Source: Minicystis rosea (lineage in GTDB: Bacteria > Myxococcota_A > Polyangia > Polyangiales > Polyangiaceae). Taken from it: a stretch of DNA of 64,000 bases. The stretch covers positions 62,001 to 126,000 of the forward strand of contig CP016211.1 of assembly GCA_001931535.1 (NCBI GenBank), given 5' to 3'. Position numbers and translations under genes: made by a program. How positions within the stretch are numbered: position 1 is the stretch's first letter; each line of letters starts with the position of its first letter. Shown piece after piece: positions 35,127 through 44,408 of the stretch. The notes below the pieces were generated by a model that was not told the origin of the DNA, made no database searches, and saw only the letters and a program-made list of their open reading frames with translations.

Positions 35127-35237
35127 GCTCAACAACGCACCTCTTGAATCCATGTCACGGATCGGCTCGGCCATGCGCCGGGCCCGGAGAGGGCATGTTC
35201 GATCAATCCGTGACGAGAGTGGTTGTCCGGCGTGCCG

Positions 35238-37061
35238 TCAGGGAGAGAACACTCGAAGGTGCAGCGCGGGATCGCTGACGAAGACGATCCCGCGCTCGTC
35301 GTCGCTCGCCTGCTGGAAGGGCAGCCCGGGCCCCGGGAAGCCGTCGAACGTCTCGCGCCACCGCGTGACCCCGTCGGGCCCGGCCGAATGGACGCGCACG
35401 CGATTGCCATCGACGGAGTCGACGACGTAGAACGCGCCCGAAGGCATGAGCGTTAGGCGTGGGGCGGTCGGTACGTAGAGATCGTCGTGGGGCCCGAGCG
35501 TCCACGCGATCGGGTTGCCCTGCGCGTCGATCACCCACACTTGCGAGAGGGTGCTCACACCCACGCGATCGCCGACGGCGGTGAGGCCGGTGAGGGGCTC
35601 GTCGAGCGCGACTTGCCAGACGATCGATCCATCGGGGCGCACGCGGGAGATCGTCTCGGGAGGCGCGGGGAACAAGCCGGCTGCGATGAGGTCGCCATTG
35701 GGGGCGAAGGCGACATTGCCGTTGATGGTCAGCGCGGCCACGATGCCTCCGGGGCCGACGATGTATTGCTCGTTGCCGTTCGTCACGATGTCGCGCACGA
35801 GCAGCGCATCGCGCGAGAGGAGCGCGTCGGGGTACGTGTCCGTGGGGAGCGTGGCCGACCACGCCGGCGTGCCCTGCGCGTCGAAGACCTCGAGTTGGGG
35901 TTCTGCGGGGCTGTTCGACCAATTGGCGCGGACCACCGCGATGCCCGCGAGCGCCGCGCCGGGCGGCGTGGTCACGAGCGCGACGCCGGTGGATGCTTCG
36001 ACGGGGGTGAGCCATTTCTCCTGGCCGGTGGCATCGAGGAGAAACGTCTCGCCCGAGGACGTGTTGCCTTTGTGCTCGGCGACCAGCAGCGCGTCCGTGG
36101 CGGGCACGTACGTCGCCGTGGTGAGGCGACGATCGGGCCAGTCGGGCCACTCCCATGCGACGGCGCCGTCGGCGCGGAAGCGCCTCAGCTTGCGCAGGGC
36201 GCTGGGAGCCACGATCTCGCCCGTGAGTGCCACCACGTCGCCGCCGGTCGTGGCGAAGGCGCGATTGTAGACGCTGGTGTCGTCGGTGCCGCGGATCCAG
36301 GAGATGGTGCCGTTCGGCGCGGTCGTGCGAATCGTGGTGGAGGTCATGATGGAAAGACCTCCGCCGGGGAGCGAGAAAGCGGCGAGCGCGTCCGCGATCG
36401 GGATGTCGAGCTCCTCGTGGGTCTGCGTGAGCGAGATGGTCCCTTCCGTGCGATTGCCGATCGTATCGGTGAACGACCACGAGAGCGCGCGCGTCGCAGG
36501 CAACGAGGTCATCGCCGACACCGGGATGGAGAGCGAGAGCGACGTGAGCGGGATGGGAATCGGCGCCTCCTCGTCGAGGCGAATGGCACCTTCGGCGAGC
36601 CCATGAGGATCGTTTGCGACGAAGGCTGCGTCGATCACGCCGCCTTCCGGAGGGACGCGGGTGCCGACGGCGGGCGAGAGCACGGTGACGAACGGCCCGA
36701 GAGGATCGTACGTGATGTCGAGGGAGGCCTCGGCCTTGGCCCCATCGGCGCGGCGCGCGATCGCCGTCACGTGACGGGTGCCGCCCCATTGTTGCGAGAG
36801 GTCGAGCGTCATCGCGTAGGGGGCGGTGAGGTCGACGTCTTGCTGCTCGCCGTCGATGGAGAAGCTGACCTCGAGCGTCCCGTCGGCTGGGCTCGGTGTG
36901 GCCTTGATCGTGGCTGGGCCGGAAAACGGTGCTTTCGGTCCGGTCAGCGCGAGCGAATAGCCCGCTGGGAAATGGGGCACGGAATCGTCATCCTCGGTGC
37001 CGTGGCACGCAGAGGCGAGGACGAGCGCCGCCATCGAAAGGATGCGAAGACGCCGGATCAT
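35238..37061 (-). CDS. Large propeller lipoprotein, operon gene 9
   Basis: 607 aa. ATG at 37061 overlaps the upstream stop (ATGA). Lipobox ASACHG. Residues 40-250 look like two or three Ig-like domains (TIKATPSPADGTLEVSFSIDG, VTVLSPAVGTRVPPEGGVIDAAFVANDPHG). From about 270 on there are PQQ-type or WD-like propeller repeats (LRRFRADGAVAWEWPDWP, LLDATGQEKWLTPV, VFDAQGTPAWSATLP, RVRPDGSIVWQVALD, SAGPDGVTRWRETF). The repeating G-x-x-x-W strand ends are clear. It is the last gene of a nine-gene operon and has the same plan as the gene before it, so the two may be paralogues. Likely a surface-exposed binding protein. Confidence 0.75.
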   Translation of the reverse strand: MIRRLRILSMAALVLASACHGTEDDDSVPHFPAGYSLALTGPKAPFSGPATIKATPSPADGTLEVSFSIDGEQQDVDLTAPYAMTLDLSQQWGGTRHVTAIARRADGAKAEASLDITYDPLGPFVTVLSPAVGTRVPPEGGVIDAAFVANDPHGLAEGAIRLDEEAPIPIPLTSLSLSIPVSAMTSLPATRALSWSFTDTIGNRTEGTISLTQTHEELDIPIADALAAFSLPGGGLSIMTSTTIRTTAPNGTISWIRGTDDTSVYNRAFATTGGDVVALTGEIVAPSALRKLRRFRADGAVAWEWPDWPDRRLTTATYVPATDALLVAEHKGNTSSGETFLLDATGQEKWLTPVEASTGVALVTTPPGAALAGIAVVRANWSNSPAEPQLEVFDAQGTPAWSATLPTDTYPDALLSRDALLVRDIVTNGNEQYIVGPGGIVAALTINGNVAFAPNGDLIAAGLFPAPPETISRVRPDGSIVWQVALDEPLTGLTAVGDRVGVSTLSQVWVIDAQGNPIAWTLGPHDDLYVPTAPRLTLMPSGAFYVVDSVDGNRVRVHSAGPDGVTRWRETFDGFPGPGLPFQQASDDERGIVFVSDPALHLRVFSP

Positions 37062-39046
37062 GGCAAGAAACCCAAGAGCGCGTTTTCGTATTTGGGGTGC
37101 TCGGTGGCTCCCAGCGCAAGCGCGCCAGCGGTGAGGGCCACGCCCCATGCGGACGACCACGAGAGTGGGAGTGGGCCGCTCTTGGCAGCGCTCGCGCGCT
37201 CGCCGCGATAACGACTCTGGAGCGTGCCAGTGGTCACGGAGCGCGCTTCGACGACGAGCGATGTGAGGGCTTGGGAGCCGACTGCGATGAACACGCCGTC
37301 TTGTACGATCGCGCGGGAAGGAGCGATGAGTGCAGAAGGCTCGTTCCAGCGAATGCCTTCGGGGCCGAGCACCACGGCGTGCGCCGAGCCGTCGGACGCG
37401 CGCAGCCCGATGAGCGCCACGGCACCGTCGTCGAGCGGCGCGATGGGGCCTGGATCGAGATCGATGGGGAGGGTCCACGCGGCGGTGCCGTCGGTCTGGA
37501 GGCGCACGGCATCGAAGCCGCCGGGCGAGCCGTCGCCGACGCGGAGGATCAAATCACCGCTCCCAGGCACGACCGAGAGCAGGCTCGCGTGCGTGCCGGT
37601 GGGCGCGGTCCAAAGCGTCTCCATGCCTGCTTGGCCATACCGGCGGAGCTCCGTGGTCGTCGCGGTGTCGACGAGCACGCGCGCGCTGCCGCCTGCGGCG
37701 CGGGCCGCGTGAAGCACCACTTCATCATCCGTCATCACGGCCTCCCATGCGGGAGGGCTCGTGGTGTCGATGAAGCCCGTGAGGCGTATTTCGGGCAGCG
37801 TATCGTCCGGTCGGCGGCGCACCACAAGGCCTTCGTGATCGGCGAGGACGATGGTGGCCTCCGGTGACGGCCACACGGGACCCGTCGTGCCGCTCGATGG
37901 ATCGATGTGCAGATACGATGGGCCCATGGGCACGAGCAGCGTCTGGTCCGGTGCTTCGACGACGCCGTCGCCGAGCGTGGTGCCCGCCGGCACCGCGAAG
38001 CTCGTCTCGAAGAGCATGCTCCCCGCGGCGGCGAGGAGGTCGAAGCGGACGCTCGAGGTGGCGCGATCGAGGACCGCGACGGCGATGCGATCGCCCGAGA
38101 GGGCCACGGGCCCGAGCGCGCGTGTCTGTGCGGCGGCGTCGAGCTCAAAGAGCGTCGTGGGCGCGGCGCCGTCGGTCGCGTGCACGAAGTGGAGACCGCT
38201 CATTTCCGGCCAGAAATACAGAGCATCTTTTCCGACGCGCGCGACGGGCCCGATGTTGCCATCCATGACCGCGTGCACCGGCGCGTCGAGCGATCGATCG
38301 AGCACGACGCCATAGGTGACTTTCGATCCGACACCGACCAGCGCGCCGCCGCCCGGGAGCGCGCGCACGTCGACGATGGGGAGCTTGTCGGGGATGCCTG
38401 CTTGCAGCGCGGCGTTCGAGCCCGTCACGTAGATCGTCTGTCGGCTCTCGGCGCCCGACGCATCGGTCGCGTGAAAGGTCACGGGCACGAAGTCCGCCGG
38501 AAGATCGGGCCCCTGTGGAGGCAACGCGAGGCTCACGCTCCCGTCGCCGGCGCCGAGATCGATCTCGGCGCCGCCGATGTCGGCCCAGATGCGCGTGGCC
38601 TCGCTGCCGTCGGCGACCTCGACGATGGGCGCGAAATGGAAGCCCTGCGTCGGTGTGCCGAGGATGGTCTCGTCGGGCTTCGGCGTGACGACGTGCAGCA
38701 GGGGCGCGACGTTCTCGATGTCGATCGTGGTCGTCGCGTGCAAGAGCTCGCCCGTGCGCGCGAGGACGCCGGTTGCGTCGAGCGTGGCCGGCCCATCGGC
38801 GAACGCCGTCGAATCGAGGATGAAGACGAATGGGGCGGAGGACGACGTGCCGATGCGCTCTCCGCGCATCGCGAGCTCGACGCCGTGGAACGCGGACGCG
38901 GGCGTCGCATCGACGGTGACGGTGATGGTCCCGTGCACGGGCGCGTCGCGGCCGCGAAGGCGCAGCGTGGGGCTCGCTTCGGGCTCGGCGTCGCCGGAGC
39001 AGCCGGCGACCGCCATCGCGATGCACATCCAAGCCCGAGCGCGCAT
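37058..39046 (-). CDS. Large propeller lipoprotein, operon gene 8
   Basis: 662 aa. Signal MRARAWMCIAMAVAGC with lipobox. An N-terminal Ig-like pair (TITVTVDATPASAFHGVELAMRG, LLHVVTPKPDETILGTP, ESRQTIYVTGSNAALQAG) leads to propeller-like repeats (GVVLDRSLDAPVHAVMDG, LLAAAGSMLFETSF, YGQAGMETLWTAPTG, VRLQTDGTAAWTLPID). A weak hydrophobic stretch (SSAWGVALTAGALALGA) is near the C-terminus followed by KYENALLGFLP. It begins 101 bases after gene 7 and overlaps gene 9 by 4 bases. Function unknown. Confidence 0.75.
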   Translation of the reverse strand: MRARAWMCIAMAVAGCSGDAEPEASPTLRLRGRDAPVHGTITVTVDATPASAFHGVELAMRGERIGTSSSAPFVFILDSTAFADGPATLDATGVLARTGELLHATTTIDIENVAPLLHVVTPKPDETILGTPTQGFHFAPIVEVADGSEATRIWADIGGAEIDLGAGDGSVSLALPPQGPDLPADFVPVTFHATDASGAESRQTIYVTGSNAALQAGIPDKLPIVDVRALPGGGALVGVGSKVTYGVVLDRSLDAPVHAVMDGNIGPVARVGKDALYFWPEMSGLHFVHATDGAAPTTLFELDAAAQTRALGPVALSGDRIAVAVLDRATSSVRFDLLAAAGSMLFETSFAVPAGTTLGDGVVEAPDQTLLVPMGPSYLHIDPSSGTTGPVWPSPEATIVLADHEGLVVRRRPDDTLPEIRLTGFIDTTSPPAWEAVMTDDEVVLHAARAAGGSARVLVDTATTTELRRYGQAGMETLWTAPTGTHASLLSVVPGSGDLILRVGDGSPGGFDAVRLQTDGTAAWTLPIDLDPGPIAPLDDGAVALIGLRASDGSAHAVVLGPEGIRWNEPSALIAPSRAIVQDGVFIAVGSQALTSLVVEARSVTTGTLQSRYRGERASAAKSGPLPLSWSSAWGVALTAGALALGATEHPKYENALLGFLP

Positions 39047-39147
39047 GATGCCCGCACCATGCTAACGCACCTGCCTCGGGCCGAAGCAACGATGTGAGCA
39101 GGCCGGGCTGGTCGACCGTCACCGACGGTCGCGCGCCCGGGCGCCGA

Positions 39148-39828
39148 TCAAGGAGCTTTGTTGGCGGCGCCCGGCGTGGGCGCGGTGGCCGCGAAGCTGC
39201 CGGTGCCATCGGGGAGGCGGCCCCAGGTCTCGCCGTCGCCGACACCGTCTTTGGGATATTCGACCTCGTCGACGGTATCGTCCTTGGGGTCGAGCAGGTG
39301 CAGCTGCTCACCGTTCGAGGCGCTCACCTTCCACGATGCATAAAAGCAGGTCGTCGGGCCGCCGCTCTTCAAGCAGTCCACGTGCGGGCCTACACCGTCG
39401 GCCGCATCCTTGTCACCGACGACGACCACGTAACCACCGGCCGGGATCGTGGTGCCTTTGGGAAAGCGCACGATGGTATCCATGTCGCACTCGTGGCCCT
39501 CGGCGGGATCGACGTCGTCGCAGAGGCCGTAATCGCCGAGATCGATGGGGCTCGATCCGGGATTGGCAATCTCGATCCAGTCCTCGTCCTTGGCGGAGAT
39601 CTCGTTGAGCACCGGCTCTCCCGCGGGGCCTCCGCTGCTGGTGCTCGAGGTGGACGACGCGCCGTCGCCCGTGGTCGTCGTGCTGCTCGCGCCGCCGGCA
39701 CCCGTGCCGGTGCCGGTGGGCGCCGCGCCGGTGCCCGCCGTCGCGTTGCCCGTGCCGCCTTCGGCGCACCCGGCCGCGACCGCGCCCATCACCCCTGCTG
39801 CGGTGACCGCCAACAACCATTTACGCAT
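39148..39828 (-). CDS. Lipoprotein with a lamin-tail (LTD) domain, operon gene 7
   Basis: 226 aa from ATG 39828, which has GAGGAAG upstream. Lipobox AVAAGC, then a 45-residue Thr/Ser/Gly linker. Residues 70-205 are an LTD-type beta-sandwich: PVLNEISAKDEDWIEIANPGSSPIDLGDYGLCD, FPKGTTIPAGGYVVVVGDKD, SNGEQLHLLD, DEVEYPKDG and ETWGRLPDGTGSF (motifs V.NEI..K..DWIEI.N, PAGGYVVV, GRxPDG). LTD domains in bacterial surface proteins are thought to mediate protein or DNA contacts. It follows the porin gene by 14 bases. Confidence 0.88.
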   Translation of the reverse strand: MRKWLLAVTAAGVMGAVAAGCAEGGTGNATAGTGAAPTGTGTGAGGASSTTTTGDGASSTSSTSSGGPAGEPVLNEISAKDEDWIEIANPGSSPIDLGDYGLCDDVDPAEGHECDMDTIVRFPKGTTIPAGGYVVVVGDKDAADGVGPHVDCLKSGGPTTCFYASWKVSASNGEQLHLLDPKDDTVDEVEYPKDGVGDGETWGRLPDGTGSFAATAPTPGAANKAP

Positions 39829-39842
39829 GAATGCTTCCTCCA

Positions 39843-41066
39843 TCAGAAAACCACTCTGCCGATGATGCGAACGTCCCAGTGATCCACGCCGGGCAGCGCG
39901 ACCTTCGCGCGCTCGCCGGCGAGCGTGCGGGAGACGGCCACGAAGGTCTCCAGCGGATCCGCGATGCGGTAGCCGGCGGCGCCGGTCACCTCGGTGATGC
40001 GGTCGGCTGCCTGCGTCGTGTCGCGCAGCCAAGTGAAGCCGCGCGCGCCGAAGAGCAGGCGATCGATGGGCTCGAGGCGGAGGAATCCATCGATGAGATA
40101 CGACCGCTGCAATCCATTTTCGCCGATGCCCCACGCGTACACGAAATCGGCGCCGGCCCGGATCCTCCGGCCCTGCCAGAGCAGCGCGGTGGTGAGACGA
40201 TTGGCCTTGGCGCTGCCGGTGCCGCTCGATCCGTTGACGAAGGACGCGAAGACCGCGAGCGGGCGCGCGAAGGTGCCGGGGGCAGGGTGGAATTCGAGCG
40301 CGGCCTCGAAGTTCTTCCCGCGGTTCAGCTCGCGCTGGTTGTAGCCCTCGCCGTTGTAGGCGCCGACGGCGACGTAGCCGTAGTCGGCGGGGAAGTTGAA
40401 GCGCGCCGTCGCGCCCAGATCGGCCGGCGATCCGAGGCCCGCGCGCTCCGTCGGCGTCGCGGCCACCGCGCGCAGCGCAAAGGTTCCATCGAGCTCGGGA
40501 ATCGTCAGCGTCGGGACCACACCGGCGTCGATGGCGAGCCACCGCCCCAGCCGATAACCGGCGCTCGCCTCGCGGAGGCGCATGACGAAGCTGTCGCCCG
40601 CGACGCCGAGGAGCGCGCCCTCGCTCGCCGAGCGCACCGCCTCGAGGACGAGGCGCGCTTGCACAGGCCCATAGAGGCCCGTCATCGAAGCGTGCGCGCG
40701 CGGGATCTCGAAGTTGTGAAACCACTTCGTGCCCGTCGCGGTGGGCGTGATTTGGAGGTCGTAACCCACGAAGGCCTCGAGCCCGAGCTGCACGCGCAGG
40801 CCCGTGGTTCCGGCTGTCGTCGCGGGGCCGGCGCTGCCCTCGGGAGGATCGAGGCGCGGGCGTCGTTCGATGACGAGCAGCGGCTCCGATTTGGATTCCG
40901 GCGCGTCCGGCTTCTCCGCCGCGGAGGCCGGCTTCGCCTGCGTAGGAGAGGGCTTTTCGGGCTCGGCGGCGGCCTTCGGCGGCTCGCCGGTGGAGGGCTC
41001 GTCGGCGCGCGCTTGGGGCGCGAAGAAGAGCCCGGCCGCGAGGAGCATGGCAATCGAACGGTGCAT
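39843..41066 (-). CDS. Outer-membrane beta-barrel (porin-like), operon gene 6
   Basis: 407 aa. Signal peptide (MHRSIAMLLAAGLFFAPQARA), a charged Pro/Lys/Glu linker to residue 75, then a barrel with alternating strands (GLEAFVGYDLQITPTATGTKWFHNFEIPRAH, in parts; ARLVLEAVRSASEG, SAGYRLGRWLAIDAGVV, YGYVAVGAYNGEGYNQREL) and a terminal Phe (IIGRVVF). PIPRAH-like and YNGEGY motifs are typical of phosphate-selective porin O/P relatives. Its ATG directly abuts the DUF2252 stop with no gap, so translation is coupled. Solute unknown. Confidence 0.8.
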   Translation of the reverse strand: MHRSIAMLLAAGLFFAPQARADEPSTGEPPKAAAEPEKPSPTQAKPASAAEKPDAPESKSEPLLVIERRPRLDPPEGSAGPATTAGTTGLRVQLGLEAFVGYDLQITPTATGTKWFHNFEIPRAHASMTGLYGPVQARLVLEAVRSASEGALLGVAGDSFVMRLREASAGYRLGRWLAIDAGVVPTLTIPELDGTFALRAVAATPTERAGLGSPADLGATARFNFPADYGYVAVGAYNGEGYNQRELNRGKNFEAALEFHPAPGTFARPLAVFASFVNGSSGTGSAKANRLTTALLWQGRRIRAGADFVYAWGIGENGLQRSYLIDGFLRLEPIDRLLFGARGFTWLRDTTQAADRITEVTGAAGYRIADPLETFVAVSRTLAGERAKVALPGVDHWDVRIIGRVVF

Positions 41067-42593
41067 TCAGGGGCTCGCGAGGGGAGGTGTGCCGTAGAGC
41101 GCGGCCAGATCCGGAGAGGGCGTGTCCGCGGGATCGAACGGGATTCCGAGCCTCGGCCCGAGCTCGTCGAGCACGGTGACGAAGCGCTGGTGATCGGCGA
41201 GCACGCGCGCGGCATAGGCATCACCGACGTCGGCTTGCTCGTCGGCAAAGGCACTTGCATTGCTGCCGATGGCGGCATCGATGACGGCGGCGGGCGCGCT
41301 TTGATCGAGCGAGGCCGCATGAACACGGGCCAGCAGCGTGCCGAGCACGCGCGCGAGACCGGTGATGGCTTCGGGCGTGCCGCGCTTGCCGCTGAGGCGC
41401 TTCACGCGCACCGTCTTCTGGCCTTCGCTCTCGGTCTTGATCTGGCAATCGAGGCCGAGCCATTGCGTCGTGCCCCAAAGCGGATCCGCATCGGGAATCG
41501 CCCAGACCGCGCGCGAGACGGCGCGGACGCGAGCGGGGTTGTCCGCGAAGAAGACGCCGGGCGGATAGGCCTTGGCGAGGCCGGCGTCGCCCAGCTCTTT
41601 GAGCTCCAACAAGACATCGTCGCCGGGGTCGTCGGTCGGCCCGCGCACCAGCAGAATCACCCGCACCTTGGGCCAGCTCGCCACGCCCGAGCCGTACGAG
41701 CGCGCCGCGTCGAGCAGCGTGAAGAACTCTTTGGGCGGCGGCGCGATGAGGGTTTGTCGATAAGCCTCGATCGCATCGGGGAGCGCGGCGTAGGCCTGCG
41801 GCGGCAGATCGCCGAGCGCTTGATAAGGGGCTTCGGGATCGAGCGCGCCGCGCTTCAGCGTGCGTTTGCCGCCGACGAGATCCGTGCCCTCGAAGTCGGC
41901 CTGCGCGGCGGTGTCCTCCTCGGAACGGGAGAAGACGTCGTCGATCACGACCTCGCCGCCGCCGTCCGTGATTCGTGCCCGCGGGGCACCACCGGCGAGG
42001 GCGTGAATCGCGGCCGCATAGCTGTCGGCGGCGGCGCGCGCGATGGATCGAGAGGCCGCCTGCGCCGCTGCGGCGGCCTCGGGATCATCGGTGTTGGAGA
42101 GGCGCGCGGCGACGCTCACGCCGGCGGTGAGGCGGCGCAAATCCCACAGATAAGGCCCGAAATCGGCGCCGTCGAAATCGTTGGGCTCGAGGCCGAAGGA
42201 GCCGTCGCGCGCGCGGAGGGCGCCGAAGTTCTCGGGATGGGCGTCGCCCACGAGCAAGGTCGAGAGCCCTTCGGGCAAAGGCCCTTGGGCCGCTTCGACG
42301 GCGAACGCCGAGGCCGACACGCCTTCGGCGTTCATCTCCCAATCGTGGCGGAAGAGAGGGACGGTGCCGCGGTAGAAGGCATAAGGATCGCCGGCCATGC
42401 GCGCGTACTTGCCGGCGACGAGCGCGGGGCGCGTGCGGATCAACGACGCATCGGCGCGGGCCAGCGTGGAGGCGATCTCGGCGGCGCGGGGATCGTCGAG
42501 GCCACCACCGCAGCCCGTCGCCGCGAGCGCGATGGCGAAGCCGAGGCCGGATCCGAGCGGGCGCACGCGGCTGCCGTACTCAACGCTGCGCAT
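41067..42593 (-). CDS. DUF2252 protein with lipoprotein signal, operon gene 5
   Basis: 508 aa. Recognised by the DUF2252 core motifs RMAGDPYAFYRGTVPLFRHDW, LLVGDAHPENFG, EPNDFDGADFGPYLWDLRRL and later LLELKELGDAGLAK and VRVKRLSGKRG. The family is thought to have a kinase/APH-like fold; GDxHxxNFG and DFD stand for the catalytic and metal loops. Unusually, the N-terminus is an export signal with lipobox (AIALAATGC), so the protein should be outside the cytosol, where ATP is scarce. It is encoded between a PstS-like protein and a porin. Activity unknown. Confidence 0.88.
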   Translation of the reverse strand: MRSVEYGSRVRPLGSGLGFAIALAATGCGGGLDDPRAAEIASTLARADASLIRTRPALVAGKYARMAGDPYAFYRGTVPLFRHDWEMNAEGVSASAFAVEAAQGPLPEGLSTLLVGDAHPENFGALRARDGSFGLEPNDFDGADFGPYLWDLRRLTAGVSVAARLSNTDDPEAAAAAQAASRSIARAAADSYAAAIHALAGGAPRARITDGGGEVVIDDVFSRSEEDTAAQADFEGTDLVGGKRTLKRGALDPEAPYQALGDLPPQAYAALPDAIEAYRQTLIAPPPKEFFTLLDAARSYGSGVASWPKVRVILLVRGPTDDPGDDVLLELKELGDAGLAKAYPPGVFFADNPARVRAVSRAVWAIPDADPLWGTTQWLGLDCQIKTESEGQKTVRVKRLSGKRGTPEAITGLARVLGTLLARVHAASLDQSAPAAVIDAAIGSNASAFADEQADVGDAYAARVLADHQRFVTVLDELGPRLGIPFDPADTPSPDLAALYGTPPLASP

Positions 42594-42671
42594 CGCCTCA
42601 AGACGAGGATGTCGCTGTCACGCGCACGTCACGTTGGTGTCGACGAGAGGACGTGCGCTTCGCGCGCTTCC

Positions 42672-43892
42672 TCAATTGGGCTCGCAATAACCCATCGTGT
42701 CGGCCTTGTCGTACTTCACGCACTGCGTCCCGCTGTCGCAGTCGGCTTGGCTCGAGCACGACTTGCACGTGGTGCCGCTGGCCGTGAGCGACTCGTAATA
42801 ACAACCGCACGGCTTGGTGGGCGTGAACGGGGTCATGTTGCCGAGCTCGGAGGTCCGCTTCACGCGCATCGCGCACTGCGGAATCACGTGTTTCGTGGCC
42901 TCGACCTGAATCAGGTTGAGCCCCGCGGGTTGCTGTGCGCCGGTCACGTAATCGACGGCGCGCTTGATGTTCGGCTGCTCCGCGGTGTCGAGATCGGTGC
43001 GCTGGAGCAGGTGAATCGGGCCCCAGATGGCATAATGGCCGTCGCGCACGTTGCGCTTGTCGAGCTTCATCGGGCTCGAGTCGGGGAGATAACCGCAGTT
43101 CTGCTCGATGTGCTTGTAGGCCAGCTCGTGCATGTACAAGCGGTTGTCGTCGGCCTCGGTGGTGCTGACGATGCCGATGGCGTTCTTCAGGCTCATCGAG
43201 TTGGCCATGGTGATGGCATTCACCACCGCGCCGCTGTTGGCCTCGGCGACGCCCTTCCATTGGTTCGCGGGCACGTTGATGGCGGCCGCGATCATCTGCA
43301 GCGTGCCCGAGGTCGAGCCGCGGATGTGAAACTGCGTGGGGTCCGTCCACGGAGCGACGCCCGACGCGGAGCCGAAGCCGAAGATCATGTACGCGGCCTC
43401 GGCGCTGATCGATTTCTCCTGAGACGCGTTGGGGACGACGAACGTCATCGCCTGCACGGGCCCGAGGTTGTCGACGACGTTGCCGAGGCCATTGGGCAAG
43501 CTCAGGCAGGTGTCGGCGAAGACATCGGAGATCCCCACGTGCGCCTGCACCGGTGTGGTGATGTCGCAATACTTCTCGTTGCCGCCGCTGTCCCAATAGG
43601 TGGGTGGATTGGAGGCGGTGGCGAGCGCGGAGACCGGCGTCTGCGCGCCGAGCACCGCGGAGACACCCGTGCACGATCCCGCGCCGACGTAGACCAGCGA
43701 CACCGGCGGCGTGCCCTCCGCGAGCGCGCGGCCCACGATGGCGAGGAGCGGTTTGGCGGCCGTCGAGCCGGTCACGTACACGATGTGTTGGAAGCCGAGC
43801 GAGGTGCACTCGGCGGCGCCCGCGTTGCCAGCGAGGAGCACGCCGGCCGCGCAGCCGAGGAGCGACGAGAGGAGACGAAGGGGCTTTCGCAT
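42672..43892 (-). CDS. PstS-like periplasmic binding protein with Cys-rich tail, operon gene 4
   Basis: 406 aa. Signal peptide ending AGNAGA. The mature protein starts IVYVTGSTAAKPLLAIVGRAL, the TGS/SG-S phosphate-binding-type motif of PstS, and later shows GISDVFADTC, MTFVVPNAS, FHIRGSTSGTLQMIA and GIVSTTEADDNRLYM, consistent with a two-lobed type II binding protein. The last 45 residues add eight Cys (CGCYYES, CKSCSSQADCDSGTQC, GYCEPN), not a normal part of PstS. No ABC permease is nearby. It may bind phosphate or another oxyanion at the surface. ATG 43892 follows GAGG. Confidence 0.75.
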   Translation of the reverse strand: MRKPLRLLSSLLGCAAGVLLAGNAGAAECTSLGFQHIVYVTGSTAAKPLLAIVGRALAEGTPPVSLVYVGAGSCTGVSAVLGAQTPVSALATASNPPTYWDSGGNEKYCDITTPVQAHVGISDVFADTCLSLPNGLGNVVDNLGPVQAMTFVVPNASQEKSISAEAAYMIFGFGSASGVAPWTDPTQFHIRGSTSGTLQMIAAAINVPANQWKGVAEANSGAVVNAITMANSMSLKNAIGIVSTTEADDNRLYMHELAYKHIEQNCGYLPDSSPMKLDKRNVRDGHYAIWGPIHLLQRTDLDTAEQPNIKRAVDYVTGAQQPAGLNLIQVEATKHVIPQCAMRVKRTSELGNMTPFTPTKPCGCYYESLTASGTTCKSCSSQADCDSGTQCVKYDKADTMGYCEPN

Positions 43893-43918
43893 GGATCGTT
43901 GCCTCGAGCGGATGTTGC

Positions 43919-44389
43919 TCACAAGCCGCCGTCCGGAGGCGGGAGGGAGGGCAGCTTGCCGCCGTCGGCGAGCGCCGCGATGCGCGCCTTGTTGTCGAAG
44001 GGAAAGCACTGCGCGTCGGAGCATTGATTGAGGAGCTGCTCGTTGACCGCGGGATCGCCTTCCTTCGGCGTGCAGCCGTAGCAGCCGCCGCCCTGGATGC
44101 CGCCGTCGACGTCGCAGGTCATCGTGCCGCTGCTCGAGGAGGTGGTGGTCGACGAGCTGCTCGTGCTCATGCCGCCGGTGCCGCCCGTGCCGGCGCTCCC
44201 GACGCACACGTGATCGGTGAGATCGCAGCGGAAGCCCGCGCTGCAATCGGCGTCGCCCTGACACTGCTCGCTGCGATTGTCGATGATGAGCGAGCAGGAG
44301 TACGCCGCCGAGAGCACCATCGCAGAGGCGATGAAGGCACCGGCGCGGCGGAGCAGGGGAGGGCGGGGAGAGCGGCGATCGGTGTGCAT
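43919..44389 (-). CDS. Cys-rich lipoprotein, operon gene 3
   Basis: 156 aa. Hydrophobic signal and lipobox (LSAAYSC), then a compact six-Cys motif (CQGDADCSAGFRCDLTDHVC) of the kind seen in many myxobacterial lipoproteins, a Gly/Ser/Thr linker and a second Cys group (CDVDGG, CYGC, CSDAQC). The D-x-D-C-x-x-G-x-x-C pattern recurs in the tail of the PstS-like neighbour, 26 bases downstream, so the two may share a binding partner. Function unknown. Confidence 0.8.
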   Translation of the reverse strand: MHTDRRSPRPPLLRRAGAFIASAMVLSAAYSCSLIIDNRSEQCQGDADCSAGFRCDLTDHVCVGSAGTGGTGGMSTSSSSTTTSSSSGTMTCDVDGGIQGGGCYGCTPKEGDPAVNEQLLNQCSDAQCFPFDNKARIAALADGGKLPSLPPPDGGL

Positions 44390-44408
44390 GCGGATCCTCG
44401 ATCGAGCG

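Noticed and set aside
35153..35213. Wide inverted repeat TCACGGAT/ATCCGTGA as an operator
   Set aside because: Forty-odd bases separate the arms and it lies downstream of both convergent genes, so a second terminator-type fold is more likely.
39831..44027. Very long plus-strand open frame (about 1400 codons) opposite the operon
   Set aside because: It is antisense to five genes with clear domains and consists of Arg/Ala/Gly/Glu-rich sequence without a recognisable fold; a third-position GC artefact.
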